A DNA stretch of 64,000 bases from QHWT01 sp963755695 (GCA_963755695.1 CAVWLB010000010.1:558001-622000), one strand, 5' to 3'; positions 27,686-36,905 are shown, numbered from the stretch's first letter. Made by a program: numbers and translations. Notes: generated from the sequence alone by a model not told the origin.

Positions 27686-27713
27686 TTCTATGGAACCGAC
27701 TGTATCGTGTCAA
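27685..27713 (-). promoter_or_regulatory. Sigma-70 promoter of groES-groEL
   Basis: On the minus strand TTGACA (27708-27713) and TAGAAT (27685-27690) are separated by 17 bases, a near-consensus promoter, immediately followed by the CIRCE operator. An additional TTAGCAGTC half-site lies upstream, near 27730. Confidence 0.9.
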
Positions 27714-27736
27714 GCAGTCGAAAGGGGTGACTGCTA

Positions 27737-27806
27737 ATGATGAGGTGAGAGAGGGCTCAGGAGTCAGGACTCACGCCCTAAGCCACCCTGAGCCCTGAGC
27801 CCTAAG
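27737..27806. repeat. Repeat array, CTCAGGACT/GAGCC family
   Basis: GGCTCAGGAGTCAGGACTCA is followed by CCTAAGCCACCCTGAGCC and CCTGAGCCCTAAGCC. Direct and complementary copies can pair. It overlaps the 3' end of the Fis-like gene and lies upstream of the groES promoter. Confidence 0.7.
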
Positions 27807-28014
27807 CCGTTCTCTTGATCCGATACTCCGAGATCTTCCGCGCCATCGTGTTGCGGTGCACGCCGACCATCTCGGCAGCGTTTCCGAGGTTGCCGTCGCT
27901 TCGCTGGAGCGCCCGGGCGATGAAGAGCTTCTCGAATTCCCGGCGGGCATCCTCGTAGGGAATCCCCTTGTCGAGCAGTTCGGCGACGAGTTTCTCGAGC
28001 TGATCGCGAATCAT
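27802..28014 (-). CDS. Small Fis-type DNA-binding protein
   Basis: The 70-residue protein consists of a short helical N-terminus and a C-terminal Fis/NtrC-type helix-turn-helix (ALQRSDGNLGNAAEMVGVHR, then NTMARKI). It has no AAA+ or receiver domain, so it is a stand-alone DNA-binding module. It ends nine bases before... the purC stop lies upstream on the same strand, at 28024, and the two are probably cotranscribed. The target is unknown. Confidence 0.75.
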   Translation of the reverse strand: MIRDQLEKLVAELLDKGIPYEDARREFEKLFIARALQRSDGNLGNAAEMVGVHRNTMARKISEYRIKRTA

Positions 28015-28023
28015 GACGCCGGG

Positions 28024-28935
28024 CTACACGAGTTCCCGGCCGGAGAGCCGGCGGAACGCCTCGATGTACTTCTCGCGCGTCTTCTGCACGACCGTATCGG
28101 GAAGCGCTGGAACAGGCGGCTGCTTGTTCCAGCGGATCTCTTCGAGGTAGTCCCGGACGTATTGCTTGTCGAAGCTCGGTTGCCCCTGGCCCGGCTTGAA
28201 CCGATCCTTCGGCCAGAAGCGCGACGAGTCGGGCGTCAGCACTTCATCGATGAGGACCACATCGCGCGACGGATCGCCGGCGCCGATCAGCCCGAACTCG
28301 AACTTCGTGTCGGCGATGATGATCCCCTTCGACTCCGCGTGCTCGCAGCCGCGACGGTAGATCTCGAGCGTCAGTTGCCTCAAACGGGTCGCGAGATCGC
28401 GGCCGATGATCTTCGCGGCCTCGTCCTCGCTGATGTTCACGTCGTGCCCGCTCTCGGCCTTGGTCGCCGGTGTGAAGATTGGTTCCGGGAGCCGATCGGA
28501 TTCGCGCAGGCCTGCCGGAAGCTTCACCCCGCACACACTGCCGGTCTGCTGATATTCCTTCCAGCCGGATCCTGACAGGTAGCCACGCGCGACGCACTCG
28601 ATCGGAATCGGCCGCGTGCGCCGGCACAACATCGTTCGTCCCTTCAGCACGTCGCGGTGCGGCTGCAGCACAGCAGGCATCTTCGCGACGTCGGTGGCGA
28701 TGAGGTGATGCGGCACGAGATCGTCCATCCGGTCGAACCAGAACGCGGACAGTTGCGTGAGGACCTTGCCCTTGTCGGGAATACCCGATGCCAGGACGTA
28801 GTCGAACGCCGAGATCCGATCGGTCGCCACGATCAGCAGATCGTCTCCGACCTGATAGATATCGCGAACCTTCCCGCGGCCGTGAAGTGTGAGATCCGAG
28901 AAGGAGGTTTCGAGCAGAGGTGCGGTTGTCAACAC
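28024..28935 (-). CDS. purC: SAICAR synthetase (purine biosynthesis)
   Basis: PurC joins CAIR and aspartate with ATP to give SAICAR. The 303-residue protein is of the longer type found in many bacteria and yeast. It shows GKVRDIYQVGDDLLIVATDR at the N-terminus, then ISAFDYVLASGIPDKG, and IECVARGYLSGSGWKEYQQT in the middle. The gene is on the minus strand, followed by the small Fis-type gene. No other pur gene is present in the window. Confidence 0.95.
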   Translation of the reverse strand: MLTTAPLLETSFSDLTLHGRGKVRDIYQVGDDLLIVATDRISAFDYVLASGIPDKGKVLTQLSAFWFDRMDDLVPHHLIATDVAKMPAVLQPHRDVLKGRTMLCRRTRPIPIECVARGYLSGSGWKEYQQTGSVCGVKLPAGLRESDRLPEPIFTPATKAESGHDVNISEDEAAKIIGRDLATRLRQLTLEIYRRGCEHAESKGIIIADTKFEFGLIGAGDPSRDVVLIDEVLTPDSSRFWPKDRFKPGQGQPSFDKQYVRDYLEEIRWNKQPPVPALPDTVVQKTREKYIEAFRRLSGRELV

Positions 28936-28989
28936 GGGAGTTCGCCTCGACGAGGAAAACCCGAGCTTACTGCAAAGTGATGAATTCTG

Positions 28990-30105
28990 TCACTTGCCCG
29001 CAGGCGAACGCACCACAATGTCGCCTCGTGTCGCGCGCAACGTGAGCGGAGCGCCGCCTCCCCGAATCGATCCGCTGGCGCGTTGTTCGGCGCCATCGCC
29101 GGTCGGCTTGACCTCGCCGTCCTCGACCGTGATCCGTCCATCGGTGGCCACCGCATCCAGCGAGTAGCCGGCGGGAGGAGGTGTGACGGAAATGTCCTGG
29201 GACATGTTGTAAATCGTGACCGCCGCCGGAGCGTCGAACGAGACGTCGAGATCCGTGTCGTTGCCGTCGATGCGCGCCTCGGTCCGGAGTCCCGCTATCC
29301 GCACGCTGCCGTTGGTGGCGTTCACGCGAAGCGGCGCTTTCAGTCCCTTGATTTGCTCGAGGTGTACGTCGGTGTCCCGCGCTTCGATCTCCACCGGACC
29401 GGTTACGTCACTGCCGGTGAGATCCCCGCTGATCGTCTGGGCGGTGATCATCCCGGTAATGTGCAGCACCTTTGTCTCGGTCCCTCGCGTGGTCAGCCGC
29501 AACGACGCGGCGTGATCGATCGTCAGCTCGCCGCCGCGATGATTGATCGTTACCGTGCCGGCGATGTTCGTGATGGTGGCAGTGCCGGTCGTGTTGGCCG
29601 CTTCGAATGCGGCGACGTTGGTGATCTCGAGCCGGTCGCCGGACGGTTCCATGCGGACGCGCATGCGCGACGGGATCTTGATGGTGAGCTTTGCGGTTTG
29701 CCGCGCCTCGCGCGGATACTTCAATTGGACGGCGAGCGTCGGCCCGGCCTGATCGGTCTTGAGCACGGTGGCTTCGGCCCAGCGCTTCGCCTCCGCCTCG
29801 TCATATCCGGAGGAGGTCACCTCCAGATCGAATGCGACGTCTTCGCGGTCCTCGCCAACCACGCGGAGTTCTGCCGCCTTCAACACCAGCCGCAATTCCT
29901 CCGTCGCCCGATCGACCGGCTCGGTGTGAGTGGAGGAGACGACCGCGGACGCGCGATTTCCCTGCACACCGCGCCGCGCGTGCTCGAGCAGCTTGGCGAT
30001 ACTGAAGCCGCTCGACTCGGCGGGCGAGGCCGGTGCCGTCACTTGATAAAGGACGAACCCGGCCACGACAAACACGGTCACGAGGACTAACTCACGCTTT
30101 CCCAT
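28990..30105 (-). CDS. DUF4097-type beta-strand repeat protein with N-terminal anchor
   Basis: The product (about 371 residues) starts with a membrane segment (ELVLVTVFVVAGFVLYQV) and continues as a region of short beta strands, for example NTTGTATITNIAGTVTINHR and SLRLTTRGTETKVLHITGM, as in DUF4097 adhesin-like proteins. I chose the ATG at 30105 (MGKREL) because the longer form lacks a signal-like start. Similar proteins are often encoded with sigma or anti-sigma genes, but none is adjacent here. It is probably a periplasmic beta-helix protein of unknown role. Confidence 0.7.
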   Translation of the reverse strand: MGKRELVLVTVFVVAGFVLYQVTAPASPAESSGFSIAKLLEHARRGVQGNRASAVVSSTHTEPVDRATEELRLVLKAAELRVVGEDREDVAFDLEVTSSGYDEAEAKRWAEATVLKTDQAGPTLAVQLKYPREARQTAKLTIKIPSRMRVRMEPSGDRLEITNVAAFEAANTTGTATITNIAGTVTINHRGGELTIDHAASLRLTTRGTETKVLHITGMITAQTISGDLTGSDVTGPVEIEARDTDVHLEQIKGLKAPLRVNATNGSVRIAGLRTEARIDGNDTDLDVSFDAPAAVTIYNMSQDISVTPPPAGYSLDAVATDGRITVEDGEVKPTGDGAEQRASGSIRGGGAPLTLRATRGDIVVRSPAGK

Positions 30106-30203
30106 AGACTTGGCGTCAAGGCCTGTAGTAGAGTTCCGTTCAGGCTGCCGGTTTCGCCAGCCTGTGACGGCCATCCGGATTCTAATCCCGACTGCAGCGC
30201 TTC

Positions 30204-31349
30204 ATGCGGTCTCGACTACGAGCCATCCTCATCCTTCTGTTGACGGTCGGCTTGCTGGCCTACTTTCTGCGCAATGCAGACATGGCCGGTGTGTGGGCCG
30301 AAACGCGTCACGCCCGCGGGAGCCTGCTGGTGCTGGCAGTCGGCGCCACCTTGTTGACCTATACGTTTCGGGCGTTCCGCTGGCTGTATCTCCTCGCTCC
30401 CATCGGACACGCGCGATTTTCAACCGCATTCGAAACCACGACCATCGGCTTTGCCGCGAGCTTCCTCCTGCCGGCGCGGGCTGGTGAGGTGTTGCGACCG
30501 TATCTGCTGGCGCGGCGCGAGCAGCTGCCGGCGACGGCGTGTTTTGCGACGATCATTCTCGAGCGCCTGCTCGACATGGTCACCGTCCTGCTGCTTTTCG
30601 GCGTGTTCGTGGCGCTCGTCGATCCCGCGTCAATGGGCGGGGACCCGGCACTGTATGCTCGCGTCAAGCTGGGCGGCCTCGCGGCTGCTGCCGGTTCGCT
30701 CGCCGGCCTGGCCGTATTCTTCGCGCTCGCCGGACATCCGGATCGGCTCGGGCGAGCCGCGCTGAAGGTCGAACGAGTGCTGCCGCCTCGCCTGGCGCAG
30801 GCGGTCGCCCGGTTCGTCGAAACGTTCGCGCAGGGCCTCGGCGTGATGCGGCAGCCGGGCCGGTTGTTGGTCTCGTTGCTGCTCTCGTTTCCGTTGTGGC
30901 TGTCGATCGCGGCAGGAATCTGGTTGACGTCGCGCGCCTTTCATATGACGTTCGGCTACCTCGGATCGTTCCTCGTCATGACCCTGCTCGTCGTGGGCGT
31001 GGCGATGCCGACCCCGGGCGCCATTGGCGGATTTCACGCGATGTACCAGATCACGGTGACGACGTTCTTCGGCGTTCCCACCGATCGCGCCGTCGGCGGC
31101 GCTATCGTGCTGCACGCCATCTCGTTTCTTCCGGTCACGCTCCTCGGCCTCGCGTTCATGGCGCGCGAGGGCCTCAGTCTGACGCGCATGCGCAAAATGG
31201 CCGCGGAAGAAAAGGCGGATTCGGCGGGACAGCCTTCGGTGGGAGCCGATAACGCGCAGCGGACTGCCTCGCCGACGCTCCCTGACCCAGGAGCGAAGGT
31301 GGGAGGTGGGGACGTCGCAGGGACCCCACCGAGCGGAGTGATCAAATGA
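30204..31349 (+). CDS. Flippase-like integral membrane protein (lysylphosphatidylglycerol synthase TM family)
   Basis: The 381-residue protein has about eight membrane segments, with the family motif segments TFRAFRWLYLLAPIG, FAASFLLPARAGEVLRPYL and later MPTPGAIGGFHAMYQI. This family (UPF0104/AglD-like) includes the membrane half of LPG synthases and presumed lipid flippases. No synthase domain is attached, so it is probably a lipid or polyprenyl-linked substrate transporter. The stop overlaps the nrdR start (ATGA), so translation is coupled. Confidence 0.85.
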   Translation: MRSRLRAILILLLTVGLLAYFLRNADMAGVWAETRHARGSLLVLAVGATLLTYTFRAFRWLYLLAPIGHARFSTAFETTTIGFAASFLLPARAGEVLRPYLLARREQLPATACFATIILERLLDMVTVLLLFGVFVALVDPASMGGDPALYARVKLGGLAAAAGSLAGLAVFFALAGHPDRLGRAALKVERVLPPRLAQAVARFVETFAQGLGVMRQPGRLLVSLLLSFPLWLSIAAGIWLTSRAFHMTFGYLGSFLVMTLLVVGVAMPTPGAIGGFHAMYQITVTTFFGVPTDRAVGGAIVLHAISFLPVTLLGLAFMAREGLSLTRMRKMAAEEKADSAGQPSVGADNAQRTASPTLPDPGAKVGGGDVAGTPPSGVIK

Positions 31350-31804
31350 AGTGTCCCTACTGCGCCCATCTCGGCGACAAGGTCGTCGACTCGCGCGAGA
31401 GCAAGGAAGGGGAAGTGATTCGCCGCCGCCGTGAGTGTCTGGGCTGCGGCCGCCGGTTCACCAGCTACGAGCGGATCGACGAGATCCCTTACATGGTGAT
31501 CAAGAAGGACGGCAGTCGCGAGCGTTTCGAACGGCAGAAGCTCGTGACCGGCCTGCTCAAGGCCTGCGAAAAGCGGCCGGTCAGCATGGCGTCGATTGAA
31601 AAGATCGCAGACCGCGTCGAGTCGGCACTCCAGGACAAGCCGGAAAAGGAGATCAGCACCGAGGAGGTCGGGGCGTTCGTGATGAATGAGCTACGCCGGC
31701 TCGACAAGGTCGCCTACGTCCGGTTCGCTTCGGTGTATCGTCATTTCCGCGACATCGGGGAGTTCATGAGCGAGCTCAAGGATTTGTTGAACACGAAAGA
31801 GTAA
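31346..31804 (+). CDS. nrdR: Transcriptional repressor NrdR
   Basis: NrdR represses ribonucleotide reductase genes in response to ATP/dATP. The 152-residue protein has the N-terminal zinc ribbon (CPYC near residue 3, CLGCGRRF near 31) and an ATP-cone domain (VIKKDGSRERFERQKLVTGL onward). The four cysteines are intact. Its start overlaps the upstream flippase-like gene by four bases, and its stop touches the histidine kinase start. No nrd genes or clear NrdR boxes are in the window. Confidence 0.96.
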   Translation: MKCPYCAHLGDKVVDSRESKEGEVIRRRRECLGCGRRFTSYERIDEIPYMVIKKDGSRERFERQKLVTGLLKACEKRPVSMASIEKIADRVESALQDKPEKEISTEEVGAFVMNELRRLDKVAYVRFASVYRHFRDIGEFMSELKDLLNTKE

Positions 31805-34119
31805 TGACTACGGTCCGCGATGTCAGGCCTCGGCCGACCCTGCCGCCGCGTCTACCGGCGCCGGCCCAGACCCCTGAACGCCGCCCATTTCGCGACAACC
31901 CGCGCCTGATTCTTGCGGGGATCTTCCTGCTACTGGTCAGCCTGATCGCGATGATCACGCTGGCCGATCGGTCGACCCAGCTCAATCCCGACTTCCTCAG
32001 CGAAGTGGTGCTCTTCGCGCTCACGATTGCCGACGCGACGATGCTGCTCGCGCTCGTCTTCGTACTGGCCCGCAACGTCGTCAAGCTGGTTGTGGAGCGG
32101 AGGCGCGGCCTGCCGTTCTCGCGGTTCCGGTTGAAGCTCGTGGCCGCACTGCTCGGTCTGACGATTGTGCCTTCCGTTCTGGTGCTCCTGGTCGGGAGCG
32201 AGTTGATTCGGAAGACTACCGACCGGTGGTTCAGTCAGCCGGTCTCGGACGTGTTGACCTCGGCAAACGCGATCGCCGGCGCGTTCTATCGCGATCGCGA
32301 GGATTCGGTGCTGGCGCAGGCGACACGCATCGCGAAGACGCTGCCGATAGACGCTCTCAACCGGGGCAATCTCGAGGCGCTGAAGAGCGCGGTGAGCGCG
32401 CCGGTCATGGATGGCCGCGTCAGCATGGTCGAAATTTACCGGTTGCAGCCGGGGGGAGGGGCGCGCCCGGAAGTGGTGCCGGTGTTCGCGCTCGAATCGC
32501 CATCGATGCGGCAAGCGCATTTGCGGGCTTCGGCCGATCGGCTGGCCGCTCGAGTGGCGGCCGGCAGCACCGACAAACAGGCACATGAACCGCTCGATGC
32601 CGGCGGCGAACTGGTCCGCGCCGGCGAGATCGCACGCGATGCTGCCGGCAATCCCGTCGGGGTCGTCATTGCCAGCGACTTCCTGTCGAGCGATCTCGAG
32701 CGGCACGCCCGGAGCATCGCGGAGGCGTACGAGGACTACAACCAGCTCCGAGTGCTCAAGCGACCGCTCGAGGGTGTGTACCTGTCGCTGTTTCTCTCGA
32801 TGACGCTGCTGATTCTCGTCAGCGCGACCTGGCTGGGGCTGTATCTGGCCAAACGGATTACGCGTCCGGTGCACATGCTGGCGGCCGGTGCGAGGGAAAT
32901 CGGCGCGGGGCACCTGGATCACCGGATCGAGCAGGAAACCCGCGACGAATTTGGGTCGCTGGTCGAGGCCTTCAACGCGATGGCGGGGGAGCTGGCTACC
33001 AGCCAGCGACGCCTCGAACGATCCCGTCACGATCTCGAGAAGAAGAATTCGGAGCTCGACGAGCGGCGGCGGTACATCGAAACGGTGCTCGAACGGATTG
33101 CCACGGGAGTCGTCTCGACGACCCCGGACGGGTCGGTGAGCACCATCAACGCGGCGGCCCTCCGTCTTCTCAACGTGGATGCGTCGGTGGTCGGCATGCC
33201 GGCCGAGCAGGTGTTTGCGCGGGAGGACCTGCAGCCGCTCGGTGCCCTTGTGCGCGTTGCGACCGGGGGCTCGACGAAGCCTGCGGGACAGGAGATCGCG
33301 CTGGCGCGCGAAGGGCGCGAGATCCATCTGGCTGCGGCCGCAACCACATTGCAGAGCGGCGGGGGAGCCCTGGAAGGCGCGGTGCTGGTGTTCGACGACA
33401 TCACGCCGCTCGTCCGCACCCAGCGCGTCGCCGCCTGGCGGGACGTCGCCCGCCGGCTCGCCCATGAAATCAAGAATCCCTTGACGCCGATTCAGCTCTG
33501 TGCCGAACGCATGCGGCGGCATTTCGGGAACACACCATCGCCAATGAAGGAGCTGGTCGAGGAGTGCACCACGACGATCGTCGGCGAGGTGGAGTCGCTG
33601 AAGGCGCTGGTGGACGAGTTCGCGCAGTTCGCGCGGATGCCGGCGCCGCGCGCGGTTCCGGCGAACCTCAACGCCGTTCTCGATGAATCGCTGGCGCTCT
33701 ACAGCGGACTGTTCCGCGACATTCAGATCGATCGGCAGTTTGCTCCGCTGCTGCCGCCGGTCCGGCTCGACGTCGAGCAGATCCGGCGCGTCGTGATCAA
33801 CCTGGTCGATAACGCGATCGAGGCACTGGGCGGGGCGCAGGCGGCCCCGCGTCTCGACGGGGAGCCGCCGCGCATCACCATCGAAACGCAGCACGATTCC
33901 GCCAATGCGGTGGCGCGGATCCTCGTGTCCGACAACGGCCCGGGCGTGCCGCCGGCCGACCGCGAGAAGCTGTTCATGCCGTATTACTCGACGAAGCGTC
34001 GCGGCAGCGGCCTGGGTCTCGCGATCGTGCGACGGATTGTGGCGGAGCATGGCGGCTCCATCGAAGTAGGCGACAATAGTCCGCATGGGAGCCGCTTCGA
34101 GATTGAGCTGCCATGCTGA
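31804..34119 (+). CDS. NtrY-like membrane sensor histidine kinase
   Basis: The 771-residue protein has three N-terminal membrane segments (about residues 38-60, 70-92 and 115-137), an extracytoplasmic sensor region (about 140-315), a fourth segment (SLFLSMTLLILVSATWLGLY), HAMP (about 340-395), PAS (about 420-530) and the kinase core. The H-box reads HEIKNPLTPIQLCAERM, the N-box NLVDNAIEAL, and the G boxes DNGPGVP and GSGLGLAIV. The architecture is that of NtrY. The partner response regulator follows after a 280-bp repeat spacer. Confidence 0.93.
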   Translation: MTTVRDVRPRPTLPPRLPAPAQTPERRPFRDNPRLILAGIFLLLVSLIAMITLADRSTQLNPDFLSEVVLFALTIADATMLLALVFVLARNVVKLVVERRRGLPFSRFRLKLVAALLGLTIVPSVLVLLVGSELIRKTTDRWFSQPVSDVLTSANAIAGAFYRDREDSVLAQATRIAKTLPIDALNRGNLEALKSAVSAPVMDGRVSMVEIYRLQPGGGARPEVVPVFALESPSMRQAHLRASADRLAARVAAGSTDKQAHEPLDAGGELVRAGEIARDAAGNPVGVVIASDFLSSDLERHARSIAEAYEDYNQLRVLKRPLEGVYLSLFLSMTLLILVSATWLGLYLAKRITRPVHMLAAGAREIGAGHLDHRIEQETRDEFGSLVEAFNAMAGELATSQRRLERSRHDLEKKNSELDERRRYIETVLERIATGVVSTTPDGSVSTINAAALRLLNVDASVVGMPAEQVFAREDLQPLGALVRVATGGSTKPAGQEIALAREGREIHLAAAATTLQSGGGALEGAVLVFDDITPLVRTQRVAAWRDVARRLAHEIKNPLTPIQLCAERMRRHFGNTPSPMKELVEECTTTIVGEVESLKALVDEFAQFARMPAPRAVPANLNAVLDESLALYSGLFRDIQIDRQFAPLLPPVRLDVEQIRRVVINLVDNAIEALGGAQAAPRLDGEPPRITIETQHDSANAVARILVSDNGPGVPPADREKLFMPYYSTKRRGSGLGLAIVRRIVAEHGGSIEVGDNSPHGSRFEIELPC

Positions 34120-34121
34120 AT

Positions 34122-34378
34122 TGAGCTGACGCTGTCGGTGCTCCGCGCAAGGTGCCAGGTGCTCTGTGCTAGGTGCACTTTGAACTGACGCTGTCGGTGC
34201 TTGGTGCAAGGTGCTACGTGCTCTATCGAACTGACGCTATCGGTGCTGGGGTGACAGGTGCCAAGCGCTCCGTGCTCGGTGCAGGCACTTGGCACTCCAG
34301 CACCGAACGCACATAGCACTCAGCACGTAGCACTCAGCTAGCACTTTGCACGCAGCACCGACAGCGTGAGTTCAGTAC
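34122..34378. repeat. Self-complementary repeat array between sensor kinase and regulator, GCACGTAGCAC family
   Basis: The left half has CTGACGCTGTCGGTG at 34126 and 34185 and CTGACGCTATCGGTG at 34231, interspersed with AGGTGCTACGTGCTC words. The right half has their complement, CACCGACAGCGTGAG (34356-34370), and AGCACGTAGCACTCAGC. A transcript would fold into a long hairpin between kinase and regulator. The same words recur at 60478-60555. No gene is visible in the 280 bases. Confidence 0.85.
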
Positions 34379-34399
34379 ACACCGACATCGAAGTCGTAA

Positions 34400-35776
34400 A
34401 TGAAGCCGACGATCCTCATCGTGGATGACGAAGCGGGCGTGCGGAGCGCGCTGAGCGGCGTGTTGCGCGACGAGGGCTACCAGATCGACACCGTCGACTC
34501 CGGCGAAGCGTGCCTCGACCGGGTCGCGCGCGCGCCCTACGACGTCATCGTGCTGGATATCTGGCTGCCGGGGATGGACGGGCTCGCGACGCTGGCGCGG
34601 CTGCAGGAGCGCCGCGTCGACGCTCCGGTCGTGATGATCTCGGGTCACGGCAACATCGAATCGGCGGTCCGCGCGATCAAGATGGGCGCGTTCGACTTCG
34701 TCGAGAAACCGCTGTCGCTCGAAAAGACGGTGCTGGTGGTTGGCCACGCCCTCAGGCAGCGGCGGCTCGAGGCGGAAAACCGTGCTTTGCGCGCCACCGT
34801 CGATCAGCGGCTGACGATGATCGGCGAGAGCTACCTGATGGCGCAGCTCCGCCAGCAAATCGCCATGGCGGCGCCGACCAAGGGCCGGGTCCTGATTTAC
34901 GGGGAAAACGGGACCGGCAAAGAGCTGGTCGCGCGCAACATTCACATCTTGAGCCGGAAGCGGGGTGGCCCGTTCGTCGAGGTCAACTGCGCCGCGATTC
35001 CCGAAGAGCTGATCGAGAGCGAGCTGTTCGGTCACATGAAGGGCTCGTTTACCGGCGCGACCGCCGATCGTCGCGGTAAGTTCGAGGCGGCCGACGGCGG
35101 GACGCTGTTTCTCGACGAAATCGGCGACATGAGCCTGAAGACCCAGGCCAAGGTGTTGCGCGCCCTGCAGGAGGAAGTGGTCGAACCGGTTGGCGGCACC
35201 ACGACGGTGAAGGTCGAGGTGCGCGTGATTGCCGCGACGAACAAGGACCTGCCCATAGAAATCCGCGGCGGACGGTTTCGCGAGGACTTGTACTTCCGGC
35301 TGAACGTCATTCCAATCTTCGTTCCGCCGCTGCGCGATCGTGACGCGGATATCCCGCTGCTCGCCGAGCATTTCATGGAGGACTTCGCGCGCGAGTACGG
35401 CCGCCGCCCCAAGCGGCTCGACCCGGGCGCGGCGACCGGGCTGCGCAGCTACAAGTGGCCAGGGAACGTGCGCGAGCTGCGCAATGTCATCGAGCGGCTG
35501 ATGATCATGGTGCCGGGAGATACGATCGCGCTCTCCGACCTGGCGTTTCTGGACATCGGCGCCACCGTCGCGGCCGAGGCACCGGGGGCGCCGCCGCTTT
35601 CGCTGCACGAGGCGCGCGAACGGTTCGAACGCGATTACATCCTGCGCGCGCTCGCTGCGCAGAACGGCAATATCTCGCGAACCGCGGAAGTGCTCGGCGT
35701 GGAGCGAAGCAATCTCTATCGCAAGATGCGCGCGTTCGGGATTGCGCCGGCGAGGAGAGAGGAGGAGGCGGTCTGA
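34400..35776 (+). CDS. NtrX-like sigma-54-dependent response regulator
   Basis: The 458-residue protein has a receiver domain with Asp9, Asp10 and the phospho-acceptor Asp53. A AAA+ domain follows with Walker A GENGTGKE, the sigma-54 contact loop GSFTGA and Walker B DGGTLFLDEI. A C-terminal Fis-type helix-turn-helix ends the protein (NISRTAEVLGVERSNLYRKM). With the NtrY-like kinase upstream it forms a two-component pair that activates sigma-54 promoters. Its start lies about 20 bases after a strong inverted repeat array, so its expression may be set by the folding of that leader. Confidence 0.95.
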   Translation: MKPTILIVDDEAGVRSALSGVLRDEGYQIDTVDSGEACLDRVARAPYDVIVLDIWLPGMDGLATLARLQERRVDAPVVMISGHGNIESAVRAIKMGAFDFVEKPLSLEKTVLVVGHALRQRRLEAENRALRATVDQRLTMIGESYLMAQLRQQIAMAAPTKGRVLIYGENGTGKELVARNIHILSRKRGGPFVEVNCAAIPEELIESELFGHMKGSFTGATADRRGKFEAADGGTLFLDEIGDMSLKTQAKVLRALQEEVVEPVGGTTTVKVEVRVIAATNKDLPIEIRGGRFREDLYFRLNVIPIFVPPLRDRDADIPLLAEHFMEDFAREYGRRPKRLDPGAATGLRSYKWPGNVRELRNVIERLMIMVPGDTIALSDLAFLDIGATVAAEAPGAPPLSLHEARERFERDYILRALAAQNGNISRTAEVLGVERSNLYRKMRAFGIAPARREEEAV

Positions 35777-35817
35777 GGAAGGCGCCTCCCATCTCTCTAC
35801 CAGATTGCTGAAAGAGT

Positions 35818-35912
35818 CTGTAGGGCACCTCTTCGGAGCTGCCGAGGGTATTTGTTTGTAGGGCGCCTCTTCAGAGGCGCCGCGTCTAAAGACGGTCCTA
35901 CAGCACTCGGCG
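35818..35912. repeat. Hairpin elements with CCCTACAG/CTGTAGGG ends
   Basis: CTGTAGGGCACCTCTTCGG and TGTAGGGCGCCTCTTCAGAG are two modules with complementary arms (GGCGCCTC/GAGGCGCC), followed by CGTCTAAAGACGGTCCTACAG. They lie between the NtrX-like gene and the convergent ftcD. The element type is shared with 27606-27657 and 46695-46758. Confidence 0.75.
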
Positions 35913-35941
35913 CGTCTCTCAAAAGAAGCCCTCCTGCAGTT

Positions 35942-36841
35942 TCATTCTCCGGAGCGAAGCTTGTGTTCGAGAATCTGGTTGTCTCCGAACCTTTCCAGCT
36001 GCAGATAGAACTCCGCCGCGCCGACCAGCGCTGCTGACGGCACCAGCCCGACGATCTCGCTCTCGAGGATCGACACGCCGTAGCGTGCCGCCTCACGCTT
36101 CACCATCTCGAACACCCGGTAAATCGGCGTCTTCTGGTAATTCGTCAGGTTCATGGAGACCTGCGCGATGCGGCGATCCTCGAGCATGAACCCCGCCGCC
36201 TTCACGTAGCGGAGTCCACCGCTGCTGTGACGAATGGCGGCGGCAATCTTTTTCGCCACCTCGACGCGGTCCGTATTCAGGTTGATGTTGTAGGCGATGA
36301 GAGGCATGCGGGCTCCGATCACCGAGGCCCCCGCGCTCGGGTGCGGCTCCGGCGGACCGTAATCGGGAGCCCAGCCGGGTGTTTGCATCTTGGCCGCCAG
36401 GCCCTCGTATTCGCCACGGCGGATGTCTTCGAGGTTCTTCCGTGCCGGATTCGTCGAGGCTTCTTCGTAGAGAAACGTCGGAATGCCGAAACGCGAGCTC
36501 ACCTCCTGCGCGAGATCCTTCGCGAGCGCTACGCATTCGCTCATCGTGACCCCTTCGATGGGAACGAAGGGAACGACATCGACGGCGCCGAGACGCGGGT
36601 GCTCGCCTTGATGCGCACGGAGATCGATTGCCGAGACGGCCTGTTCGTACAGCGCCAGCATCGCCGCCTTCAGCGGCGCGGCCTCTCCCGCGAGCGTGAA
36701 CACCGATCGGTTGTGGGACGAATCGGATGAGTAGTCGAGCAGGCGTATGCCGGGCACCGCGCGAACCGCGGCGGCGATCGCGTCGACGATCTCGGGGCGC
36801 CGTCCTTCACTGACGTTGGGAATGCATTCGATGATCGGCAT
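35942..36841 (-). CDS. ftcD: Glutamate formimidoyltransferase
   Basis: The enzyme transfers the formimino group from formiminoglutamate to tetrahydrofolate in histidine breakdown. The 299-residue protein contains only the transferase domain (ECIPNVSEGRRPEIVDAIAA at the start, QGEHPRLGAVDVVPFVPI in the middle). The cyclodeaminase half found in mammalian FTCD is absent, as is usual in bacteria. No other hut gene is visible. It is divergent from the TPR gene at 36906 across a 64-bp gap. Confidence 0.93.
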   Translation of the reverse strand: MPIIECIPNVSEGRRPEIVDAIAAAVRAVPGIRLLDYSSDSSHNRSVFTLAGEAAPLKAAMLALYEQAVSAIDLRAHQGEHPRLGAVDVVPFVPIEGVTMSECVALAKDLAQEVSSRFGIPTFLYEEASTNPARKNLEDIRRGEYEGLAAKMQTPGWAPDYGPPEPHPSAGASVIGARMPLIAYNINLNTDRVEVAKKIAAAIRHSSGGLRYVKAAGFMLEDRRIAQVSMNLTNYQKTPIYRVFEMVKREAARYGVSILESEIVGLVPSAALVGAAEFYLQLERFGDNQILEHKLRSGE

Positions 36842-36862
36842 GTCGGACTACTGAAAAGAAGG

Positions 36863-36892
36863 AAGACAGAAGATGGAAGACGGAAGTATAAT
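36863..36892 (+). promoter_or_regulatory. Possible promoter for the 36906 gene
   Basis: A perfect TATAAT lies at 36887-36892, with AAGACA at 36863-36868 as a weak -35 at 18 bases. The ATG at 36906 is only 13 bases after the -10, so the transcript would be nearly leaderless. Confidence 0.45.
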
Positions 36893-36905
36893 CTCGCTAC
36901 TTGTA

